NCBI RefSeq assembly: GCF_001612885.1
Contig: NZ_BDBH01000012.1
Coordinates: 62,001 to 126,000 of the forward strand
DNA length: 64,000 nucleotides
Source: Nocardia harenae NBRC 108248
Lineage (GTDB): Bacteria > Actinomycetota > Actinomycetes > Mycobacteriales > Mycobacteriaceae
Direction of reading: 5' to 3'
In this document: one piece after another, positions 31,959 to 38,882 of the stretch
Layout of the letters: each line of letters opens with the position of its first letter
Numbering within the stretch: the first letter of the stretch is position 1
Notes under the pieces: generated by a model
Seen by the model: the letters and a program-made list of their open reading frames with translations, nothing else
Told to the model about the DNA's origin: nothing
The model's database searches: none
Made by a program: the position numbers and the translations under genes

Positions 31959-32915
31959 ATGGCTGAAGTACTCGTGCTGGTCGAGCACGCCGAGGGTGCC
32001 CCGAAGAAGGTCACCACCGAACTGATCACCGCCGCCCGCGCGCTGGGCGAGCCCGCCGCCGTCGTGGTCGCCGCCCCCGGCACCGCCGACAAGCTGGCCG
32101 ACGCGCTGACCCAGGCCGGCGCCGAGAAGATCTACGTCGCCGAGTCCGACGACGCCGACGGCTTCCTGGTCACGCCCAAGGTCGACGTGCTCGCCGCGCT
32201 CTCGGAGTCGGCCTCGCCCGCCGCGATCATCACCGCCGCCAGCGCCGAGGGCAAGGAGGTGTCCGGCCGGCTCGCCGCGCGCATCGGCTCCGGGCTGCTC
32301 TGCGACGTGGTCGCCGTGAACTCCGACGGCTCCGCGGTGCACTCCATCTTCGGTGGCGCCTTCACCGTCGACGCTCAGGCCACCGGCGACGTGCCGGTGA
32401 TCTCGGTGCGCCCCGGCGCCATCGAGGCGGCCCCGCAGGCCGGTGCGGGCGAGAAGGTCACCGTCGAGGTGCCCGCGCAGGAGGAGGGGGTCGTCAAGAT
32501 CACCTCGCGCGATCCCATCGAGGGCGGCGACCGCCCGGAGCTCACCGAGGCGAGCATCGTCGTCTCCGGTGGCCGCGGTGTCGGCTCGGCCGAGAAGTTC
32601 TCCGTGGTCGAGGAGCTGGCCGACTCGCTCGGCGCCGCCGTCGGCGCCTCGCGTGCCGCCGTCGACTCGGGCTACTACCCGGGCCAGTTCCAGGTCGGCC
32701 AGACCGGCAAGACGGTCTCCCCGCAGCTGTACGTCGCGCTCGGCATCTCCGGCGCGATCCAGCACCGCGCGGGCATGCAGACCTCGAAGACCATCGTCGC
32801 CGTCAACAAGGACGAAGAGGCGCCGATCTTCGAGATCGCCGATTACGGCATCGTGGGCGACCTGTTCAATGTCGCGCCGCAGCTCACCGATGAGGTGAAG
32901 AAGCACAAGGGCTGA
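31959..32915 (+). CDS. etfA: Electron transfer flavoprotein alpha subunit
   Basis: The 318-residue partner of EtfB has the FAD-binding C-terminal domain: VSGGRGVGSAEKFSVVEELA, AVDSGYYPGQFQVGQTGKTVSPQLYVALGISGAIQHRAGM and NKDEEAPIFEIADYGIVGDL. It lies 44 bp after etfB with GGAGAGAGA before the ATG, so both are in one operon, closed by a terminator at 32931. Corresponds to mycobacterial fixB. Confidence 0.96.
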   Translation: MAEVLVLVEHAEGAPKKVTTELITAARALGEPAAVVVAAPGTADKLADALTQAGAEKIYVAESDDADGFLVTPKVDVLAALSESASPAAIITAASAEGKEVSGRLAARIGSGLLCDVVAVNSDGSAVHSIFGGAFTVDAQATGDVPVISVRPGAIEAAPQAGAGEKVTVEVPAQEEGVVKITSRDPIEGGDRPELTEASIVVSGGRGVGSAEKFSVVEELADSLGAAVGASRAAVDSGYYPGQFQVGQTGKTVSPQLYVALGISGAIQHRAGMQTSKTIVAVNKDEEAPIFEIADYGIVGDLFNVAPQLTDEVKKHKG

Positions 32916-32930
32916 TTCTTTCGGTCCTTT

Positions 32931-32967
32931 CGGACGGCCCGGTTCCTCGTCGGAACCGGGCCGTCCG
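32931..32967 (+). terminator. Terminator of etfBA
   Basis: A perfect 16-bp stem (CGGACGGCCCGGTTCC and its complement) with a 5-nt loop begins 15 bp after the etfA stop. No T-tract follows. Confidence 0.85.
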
Positions 32968-33084
32968 GCGTTCCGGACCGTGGCGGCGTCGGGCGCGTTG
33001 CCCGGCCGCTGCGGCGGGCCGTTCGCCGCCGGACGCGGGCACTGCGGGCTCGGACGATCGCGACCTCGACCCGGCCATCGCCGG

Positions 33085-33942
33085 TTACGCGCTGTGCAAC
33101 GCCGCCAGCAGCGTGGTGAGCACCGGCGACTGCCTGGTCTCGGCCCGGATCACCGCATTGACCGGCACCCGCAGCCGATGGTCGGCGAGCTCGACGGTGG
33201 CGATCCCGTCCGTTGGGCTGTGCGCGTAGAGCACCGTCCACGCGTCCGGGTGGTTGATCAGCTCCATGGTCGCGGTGTGATCGGCGGGGATCGGCGGCCC
33301 GTACGTCGGTCCGACCGGCAGATCGGCGAAGGCTGAGCGAATCACCGTGTGCAGCAGCACCTGCTCCGACTCCGGCGGCAGCAGCAGCGGGAAATCGCTC
33401 AGCTCGCGCAGCGTCACATTGGTGCGCCAGGCCAGCGGGTGCGCGGGCGCCACCGCGAGCATGAGCTCCTCCACCCACAGCTGCTCCACCGCGATCCCGG
33501 GCTGATCCACCGACCCCCGGATGAGCGCGAGGTCGCAGTCCCCGTCCGCCACCGCCGAGATCCGCTGCCGGAACGGCTTGATCACGAACTCGATCTCGGC
33601 TCCCGGGTGCGCCTCCCTGGCCCCGGCGATGGCGGAGAGCGAACGGGTGGCGAACGACATGTTCGCCGCCAGCCGGATCCGGCTCCCGGTCGAGCGCACC
33701 GCGGCCCTGATCGCCGATTCCAGGCTCAGCATCTGCTTGGCGAGCGGCAGCAGCCGGGTGGTGGCGTCGGTCGGGACCACAGCGCGGGTGGTGCGCTCGA
33801 AGAGCTGGACCGAGAGGTCGCGCTCCAGCCGGGCGATCTGATGGCTGATGGCCGATTGCGAGATGAAGCAGCGCGCCGCGGCGCGGCTGAAGCTCAGCTC
33901 CTCGCAGACGGCGACGAAGTATGCCAGCTGACGCAGCTCCAC
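33085..33942 (-). CDS. LysR-family transcriptional regulator
   Basis: The protein (285 residues from the GTG at 33942) has the LysR winged helix ELRQLAYFVAVCEELSFSRAAARCFISQSAISHQIARLERDL and a periplasmic-binding-like sensor domain. AGGGGG seven bases before the GTG supports this start over the ATG at 33960, which lacks one. It is divergent from an NDH-2-like gene, and a T-N11-A-type palindrome lies between them, so control of that dehydrogenase is likely. The effector cannot be deduced. Confidence 0.9.
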   Translation of the reverse strand: MELRQLAYFVAVCEELSFSRAAARCFISQSAISHQIARLERDLSVQLFERTTRAVVPTDATTRLLPLAKQMLSLESAIRAAVRSTGSRIRLAANMSFATRSLSAIAGAREAHPGAEIEFVIKPFRQRISAVADGDCDLALIRGSVDQPGIAVEQLWVEELMLAVAPAHPLAWRTNVTLRELSDFPLLLPPESEQVLLHTVIRSAFADLPVGPTYGPPIPADHTATMELINHPDAWTVLYAHSPTDGIATVELADHRLRVPVNAVIRAETRQSPVLTTLLAALHSA

Positions 33943-34008
33943 GCAAAGCCCCCTATTCATGAGTGGGTCAGATAAGAGTCATCGTGATTATGCGCCCCAT
34001 CGGGTGAA

Positions 34009-34021
34009 ATATCTCCGATAT
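34009..34021. promoter_or_regulatory. LysR-type binding site candidate
   Basis: ATATC-TCC-GATAT is a perfect 13-bp palindrome containing the T-N11-A pattern. It is 66 bp from the lysR start and 62 bp from the dehydrogenase start. Confidence 0.5.
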
Positions 34022-34083
34022 GAATGACGGTTAGTAATGAGAGAAGGAAACGAACACACACACCTGGTGAGGGGACACCGATC

Positions 34084-35433
34084 ATGGAACAGCCGTTGGC
34101 CGACACCACACCCGTCCTGGCCGGCGGGGCGGACACCACTCCGCTCGGTACCGAGCACGTCGAACACGCCGACGTCGTCATCGTCGGCTCCGGCTTCGGC
34201 GGCCTGGCCGCCGCCAAGCGCCTCGCCAAGGCGGGCATCAACTTCGTGCTGATCTCCAGCACCAGGGAGCATCTCTTCCAGCCGCTGCTCTACCAGGTCG
34301 CCACCGGTGTGCTGGAGTCCGGCGAGATCGCCCCGCCCATCGCCTCGGTGCTGCGCAGGCACGAGGAGGCCGATGTCAGGCAGGGCACGGTCGTCGCCGT
34401 CGACCCGGCCACCGCGATCCTCACCTATGCCACCCCGAACGGCATCCAGCGCAGGCTGCGTTACGGCTCGCTGATCGCCGCCACCGGAGCCAGCCAGTCC
34501 TACTTCGGCCGCGACGACTTCGCGGAGAAGACGTTCTCGCTCAAGACCATCGACGACGCCAAGGCGCTGCGCGCGCAGATCGAGCGGGTCTTCGCGGAGG
34601 CGAAGCACGCCGACGCCGAGACCAGGCGCAAGCTGCTCAGCTTCGTCGTGGTCGGCGCGGGCGCGACCGGCGTCGAGGTCGCAGGCCAGCTGAAGGAGCT
34701 CGCCAAGCGGCACTACCACCAGGAGATCTCGGTGACCCTGGTCGAGGGCGCGGGCGCGGTGCTTCCGCCCTTCGGCGGCGGGCTCTCGGAGTACGCGAAG
34801 GAGACGCTCGCAGGCAGCGGCGTCGAGGTGCTGCTCGGCACCTTCGTCACCGACATCCAGTACGGCGAGGTCACCGTCGAGGACAAGGCGGGCGTGCAGC
34901 GCCCGCTCCCGGCCGAGACCGTGGTCTGGTCGGCGGGCGTGCAGGTGGGCGGCTTCGCGACGGTGCTGGCCGAGGCCACCGGCGTGGCCACCGACCGCGC
35001 GGGCAGGCTGCTGGTGAACCCGGACCTGACCGTCGGCGGCTACGCCGACATCTACGCCATCGGCGACATGACCTCGCTGAACGGCTACCCGGGGCAGTCC
35101 CCGGTCGCCATGCAGGAGGGCAGGCACGTCGCCGACGTGATCGCCAGGCGCAAGCAGCCGGGCACCGCGTTCCACTACTGGGACAAGGGCAGCATGGCGG
35201 TGATCAGCCGGTTCAGCGCCGTGGTGAAGCTCAACGAGCGCATCACCTTCCGCGGCTTCATCGCCTGGTTCATGTGGCTCGCGGTGCACCTGCTGTACCT
35301 GGTCGGCTTCCGCAACCGGTTCGCCGCCGTGGTCTCCTGGCTGGTCGCCTTCATCGGCACCGGCCGCCCCGGTTTCGACGAGGTGGAGCCGGCGGAGATC
35401 GCCGCGCTGGAGCGGGAACGCCTGGCCGCCTGA
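34084..35433 (+). CDS. ndh: Type II NADH dehydrogenase (NDH-2)
   Basis: The 449-residue flavoprotein has an FAD Rossmann motif DVVIVGSGFGGLAAAKRLAKAG (about 22-43) and a second, NADH-binding one, FVVVGAGATGVEVAGQL (about 181-197). The family signature IYAIGDMT and a C-terminal amphipathic membrane-attachment region (FIAWFMWLAVHLLYLVGF) follow. It transfers electrons from NADH to menaquinone without proton pumping. The ATG at 34084 has GAGGGG eight bases upstream. It may be one of several ndh paralogues. Confidence 0.9.
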   Translation: MEQPLADTTPVLAGGADTTPLGTEHVEHADVVIVGSGFGGLAAAKRLAKAGINFVLISSTREHLFQPLLYQVATGVLESGEIAPPIASVLRRHEEADVRQGTVVAVDPATAILTYATPNGIQRRLRYGSLIAATGASQSYFGRDDFAEKTFSLKTIDDAKALRAQIERVFAEAKHADAETRRKLLSFVVVGAGATGVEVAGQLKELAKRHYHQEISVTLVEGAGAVLPPFGGGLSEYAKETLAGSGVEVLLGTFVTDIQYGEVTVEDKAGVQRPLPAETVVWSAGVQVGGFATVLAEATGVATDRAGRLLVNPDLTVGGYADIYAIGDMTSLNGYPGQSPVAMQEGRHVADVIARRKQPGTAFHYWDKGSMAVISRFSAVVKLNERITFRGFIAWFMWLAVHLLYLVGFRNRFAAVVSWLVAFIGTGRPGFDEVEPAEIAALERERLAA

Positions 35434-35444
35434 CCCATCCGAGG

Positions 35445-35477
35445 CGATCGCGCCGTCCCCGTCGGGCTGCGCGATCG
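35445..35477 (+). terminator. Hairpin after ndh
   Basis: CGATCGCGC and GCGCGATCG are perfect 9-bp arms around a 15-nt loop, 11 bp after the stop codon. Confidence 0.45.
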
Positions 35478-35639
35478 TCGTATTCCGGGCACCCGGCATC
35501 AGCGGTGGCACGGTCGGGCGAACCCGCTCCGACGCGTCGGTGAACAGTCGGTGTGACGGATATCTCGTTAACCGAACGGGCACACTCCTGACACCACGCG
35601 GACGCCGCGGCGCGGTTTCCGGGTGAGTTCATCGGGTAC

Positions 35640-36461
35640 ATGACAATCTCGTCCGTGCTGACAGCCCCGGCTCGACCGACGGACGCGGGGGTGGAAAGAG
35701 CCCGCTACGCCCTGGTCGTCTCGTCCGATGCCGAGCACCGGGAGGCCGCGCAGCGGCTGCGCTACCGCGTGTTCGCCGGCGAGCCCGGCTTCTCCATCCC
35801 CGACACCGGCACCGGCCTCGACGCCGACCGCTTCGACGATTTCTGCGACCACCTGCTGGTCCGCGACGAGGCCAGCGGCGAGTACGTCGGCTGCTACCGC
35901 ATGCTGCCCCCGGACCGGGCCGCGGCCGCCGGTGGCTACTACACCGCCACCGAGTTCGACCTGAGCGCGCTCGACCCGCACGGCAATCGGATCGTCGAGA
36001 TGGGCCGCGCCTGCGTGCTGCCCGAGCACCGCAACGGCTCGGTGGTCACGCTCATGTGGGCCGGGATCCTGCACTACATCCAGCTCACCGGGCACGAGTG
36101 GGTCATGGGCTGCGTCTCGGTGCCCATGCGGGACAAGCCGGAGGACGCCGCCGGGATGAACGTGCGCGGCGTGCGCGACCTGGTGCTCGCCAAGCACGCG
36201 AGCACGCCCGAGCGCCGGGTCCGGCCGTACCACCCGGTGGTGGTCGACGGGCTGGCGCTGGACGAGCTGCCCGCCCCCCGCCGCGCCAAGCTGCCGCCGC
36301 TCATGAGCGGTTACCTCCGGCTCGGCGCCGAGGTCTGCGGCGAGCCCGCGCACGACCCGGATTTCGCCGTCGCCGACTTCGTCGTGCAGCTCGGCCTCTC
36401 GACCATCAACACCCGCTACCTGAATCGGCTGCAGGACGCGGCCGCCGGCTTCGGAGGCTGA
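35640..36461 (+). CDS. GNAT-family acyltransferase (OlsB-like, Rv3027c position)
   Basis: The 273-residue protein has the OlsB/hemolysin-type GNAT pattern: AAQRLRYRVFAGEPGFSIP, DHLLVRDEASGEYVGCYRMLPP, and NRIVEMGRACVLPEHRNGSVVTLMWAGI. OlsB adds a hydroxy-fatty acid to ornithine; the next gene is a PlsC-like O-acyltransferase, the OlsA counterpart. The pair could therefore make ornithine- or another amino-acid-based lipid, although mycobacterial homologues remain uncharacterised. The gap before it (206 bp) holds only the ndh hairpin. Confidence 0.8.
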   Translation: MTISSVLTAPARPTDAGVERARYALVVSSDAEHREAAQRLRYRVFAGEPGFSIPDTGTGLDADRFDDFCDHLLVRDEASGEYVGCYRMLPPDRAAAAGGYYTATEFDLSALDPHGNRIVEMGRACVLPEHRNGSVVTLMWAGILHYIQLTGHEWVMGCVSVPMRDKPEDAAGMNVRGVRDLVLAKHASTPERRVRPYHPVVVDGLALDELPAPRRAKLPPLMSGYLRLGAEVCGEPAHDPDFAVADFVVQLGLSTINTRYLNRLQDAAAGFGG

Positions 36462-36466
36462 TCGCC

Positions 36467-37546
36467 ATGGTGACCGAGATCTTCGCCGCGCCGCAGGGGG
36501 CGGCTGTGCACTCCTGGATGCCGGCCAGCCCGTGTGGGGCGGGGTGCATCGACGAGGGGGAGCGGGTCGGCCGCCTCCGGGTGGCGGCCAGGGTCGCCGG
36601 GGTCGCCGGGCTGCTGCTCAGCTTCCCCGTGGTGAACGGGCTGACTCCGGCGAGCCGCCGGGAGCCGCTGCACCGCGGTTATGCCCGCGCCATGCTGAGC
36701 GTCCTTGGTGTCCGGCTTTCAGTCATCGATAACCGCGATGCCTCGCAGCCGACCATCGATGCGCTGGCACGAGTCTCCGCGGTCGAGCCCAACGCCGACC
36801 CCGCGCCGGACCGGAACGCCGCATCTTCCGGCACAGAATCCAGTCGAGCCGCGAAGCGGACGCGATATGCCGAACCCGGAAAAGGCGCCCTGATCATCGC
36901 AGGCCACGTCAGCTGGTCCGACGTCCTCGTACTGGCAGCAGTCCAGCCCCTCGGCTTCGTAGCCCGAGCCGACATGCTCGACTGGCCCCTACTGGGCAAA
37001 CTCGCCGTCCGCATGCGCGTCATCCCCATCGAACGCGAAAGCCTCCGCAAACTCCCCGCGGTAGTCGAACAGCTCCGCGACCGCCTGCTGGCGGGCGACC
37101 GCGTAGCCGCCTTCCCCGAAGGAACCACCTGGTGCGGCCGCGCCTACGGCTCCCTGCGCCCCGCCCTCTTCCAGGCCGCCATCGACGCGGGCACCCCGGT
37201 GCAGCCGGTCCGCCTCGCCTACCGCGACCGGAACGGCGGCTCCTGCACCGTCCCCGCCTTCATCGGCGACGACGGCTTCACCACCTCCGCCGCCCGCGTC
37301 CTGCGCGCCCGCGGCATGGTCGCCGAGGTCGTTCTGGAGCCGGCGGAACAGGCCGGCAAAGACCGTCGCGACCTGGCCCGCCGGGTCGAGCGCGCGGTCC
37401 GCGGCGCGGGCCGGTCGACGCACGGGATCTGGATCGAAGCCGGTGCCACCCGGGTCCAGGACCCGGATCTCGACGCCGCCGAGCCGGAGGTGCGCCGCCC
37501 GCGCCGCCTGCTCCCCGGGCGCCGGAAGGCCGCTGCCGCTCGCTAG
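36467..37546 (+). CDS. PlsC/OlsA-like 1-acyl-glycerol-3-phosphate-type acyltransferase with insertion
   Basis: The 359-residue protein has the acyltransferase HX4D motif in IIAGHVSWSDVLVLAA, the ADMLDWPLLGKLAVRM block and FPEGTTWCGRA. It follows the GNAT gene by 5 bp, suggesting a two-step lipid acylation operon. Between ARAMLSVLGVRLSV and GALIIAGH there are about 50 residues of low-complexity sequence (DASQPTIDALARVSAVEPN and on) not expected in the family. From about 36720 to 37130 the DNA is less GC-rich with codons such as CTA and GTA that neighbours avoid. Confidence 0.85.
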   Translation: MVTEIFAAPQGAAVHSWMPASPCGAGCIDEGERVGRLRVAARVAGVAGLLLSFPVVNGLTPASRREPLHRGYARAMLSVLGVRLSVIDNRDASQPTIDALARVSAVEPNADPAPDRNAASSGTESSRAAKRTRYAEPGKGALIIAGHVSWSDVLVLAAVQPLGFVARADMLDWPLLGKLAVRMRVIPIERESLRKLPAVVEQLRDRLLAGDRVAAFPEGTTWCGRAYGSLRPALFQAAIDAGTPVQPVRLAYRDRNGGSCTVPAFIGDDGFTTSAARVLRARGMVAEVVLEPAEQAGKDRRDLARRVERAVRGAGRSTHGIWIEAGATRVQDPDLDAAEPEVRRPRRLLPGRRKAAAAR

Positions 37547-38235
37547 GGAGCGTTCATCGCGTCCCGCACACTCGTCTCCTGGTCCCCCAGGAAACGGGGT
37601 GCGGGCCGCGCGAGCATGGCAAGCGCCGCCTTGCTCGCCGCCAGCTGGTCACGCAGGTAGCACTTCCACCAGATCCCATTGCGCGGCTGCCCGTCGTCGG
37701 CGACCCCGTCGGTCGCGATCCCCGCCGTCCGGCACAGCGCGATGGTGCGCGGCATGCTGAAGTCCTGCGTCACGACGATCGCGCTGGTGACCCCGAAGAT
37801 CTCTTTCGCCCGAACGCAGGATTGGTACGTGTCGAACCCCGCGTAGTCCAGCGCCACCTTGCGCTCCGACACCCCCGTGCGCACCAGGTAATCCCGCATG
37901 ACCGTCGGCTCGTCGTGCTCCGGCGTGCTGTTGTCCCCCGTGACCAGCAGCGCCTTCACCTTGCCCGCCGCCAGCAGCTCGCGCCCGATATCCAGCCGCG
38001 CCGCCAGGTACGGCGACGGCTCACCGCGCTTCTCGTAGATCTGCGCCCCGAACACGATCGCCACATCGGCCGTCGGCACCGACGCGACCGTGTGCTCGTG
38101 CCCGGCTCCGCGCCACCGCACCCACCCGATCGCGCTCGCCGCCACCACCGTCACCGCGAGTACCGAAATCGCTCCCACGCGCAGGAGTGTTCGTGGCCGG
38201 AGCCATCTCCGCAGCGCGTCCCCTCGTTTCCTCAT
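37543..38235 (-). CDS. YdcF/SanA-like DUF218 membrane protein
   Basis: The 230-residue protein has one N-terminal membrane segment (LLRVGAISVLAVTVVAASAIGW, about 17-38) and then a DUF218 domain: VAIVFGAQIYEKRGEPSPYLAARLDIGRELL, LLVTGDNSTPEHDEPTVMRDYLV, GFDTYQSCVRAKEIFGV and VVTQDFSMPRTIALC. This is the SanA/VanY-associated subgroup, linked to envelope barrier function in enterobacteria but without a known reaction. It converges on the PlsC-like gene with a 4-bp overlap. Confidence 0.87.
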   Translation of the reverse strand: MRKRGDALRRWLRPRTLLRVGAISVLAVTVVAASAIGWVRWRGAGHEHTVASVPTADVAIVFGAQIYEKRGEPSPYLAARLDIGRELLAAGKVKALLVTGDNSTPEHDEPTVMRDYLVRTGVSERKVALDYAGFDTYQSCVRAKEIFGVTSAIVVTQDFSMPRTIALCRTAGIATDGVADDGQPRNGIWWKCYLRDQLAASKAALAMLARPAPRFLGDQETSVRDAMNAP

Positions 38236-38309
38236 GGGCCCAGTGTGGCGGGTCCGCCGAGGGTGTGCGGCGCCCGCGCGAATGCCGCTGGCGGCGACGT
38301 CTTTTCGGC

Positions 38310-38315
38310 TATATT
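38310..38315 (+). promoter_or_regulatory. Candidate -10 of the STAND/Sel1 module
   Basis: TATATT, the most AT-rich hexamer in the 126-bp divergent gap, lies 46 bp before the GTG at 38362. No convincing -35 was seen. Confidence 0.35.
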
Positions 38316-38361
38316 GGCAGCACGCACCGAGGTGGGCGGTGGAATGGGGAGGTTGACCGAG

Positions 38362-38826
38362 GTGGATCCTGTGACAGCGGCGGTGGTCGCGGCCATCGCA
38401 GTGGGCGCGGCAGCGGGGGTACAGGACACCGCGGCGCACGCCGTGAAAGACGCTTATGTCGGCCTGAAGAGCGTGATCTCGCGGAAGTACCGGGGTGTGG
38501 ACGTCTCCGGGGTCGAGCGGAAGCCCGATTCGGAAGCGAAGAAGGCATCGCTCGCCGAGGACCTCGACGATGCGGGCGCCGCCGGTGACGCGGAGCTGGC
38601 GGCGGCGGCCGCGGCACTGCTGGAGGCCGCGCGTCGGCATGCCACGCAAGCCGTAGTCGGCGTCGATGTCGACGGCCTGGTCGCTGCGGCGCTCGATATC
38701 GCCGATGTCCGCTCGATCGGGGACGGAGTACGGGTGACGAACAGCCGGATTGCCGGTCCGGCGAGCATCAGCGGGGTTCGCGCCGGGCCGGTTCAGCCGC
38801 GTCACCCTGGCACGGCGCGGGCCTGA
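38362..38826 (+). CDS. Small helical protein paired with a P-loop/Sel1 protein
   Basis: The frame from the GTG at 38362 (GGGGAGG nine bases upstream) gives 154 residues. Residues 1-25 are a hydrophobic alanine/glycine-rich segment (VTAAVVAAIAVGAAAGVQ). Then come VKDAYVGLKSVISRKY and ERKPDSEAKKASLAEDLDDAG, a pattern I recall from the N-termini of many actinobacterial NTPase/TPR conflict proteins. The tail GDGVRVTNSRIAGPASISGV is beta-rich and glycine-spaced, possibly an amyloid/RHIM-like signalling motif. It ends 56 bp before the P-loop/Sel1 frame and may have been part of the same protein, separated by a frameshift. Confidence 0.6.
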   Translation: MDPVTAAVVAAIAVGAAAGVQDTAAHAVKDAYVGLKSVISRKYRGVDVSGVERKPDSEAKKASLAEDLDDAGAAGDAELAAAAAALLEAARRHATQAVVGVDVDGLVAAALDIADVRSIGDGVRVTNSRIAGPASISGVRAGPVQPRHPGTARA

Positions 38827-38882
38827 GTCCCGGTAGCCCCGCGCCGGATGCCCCGGATTCCACCGGTGGCACCACGATTGCC

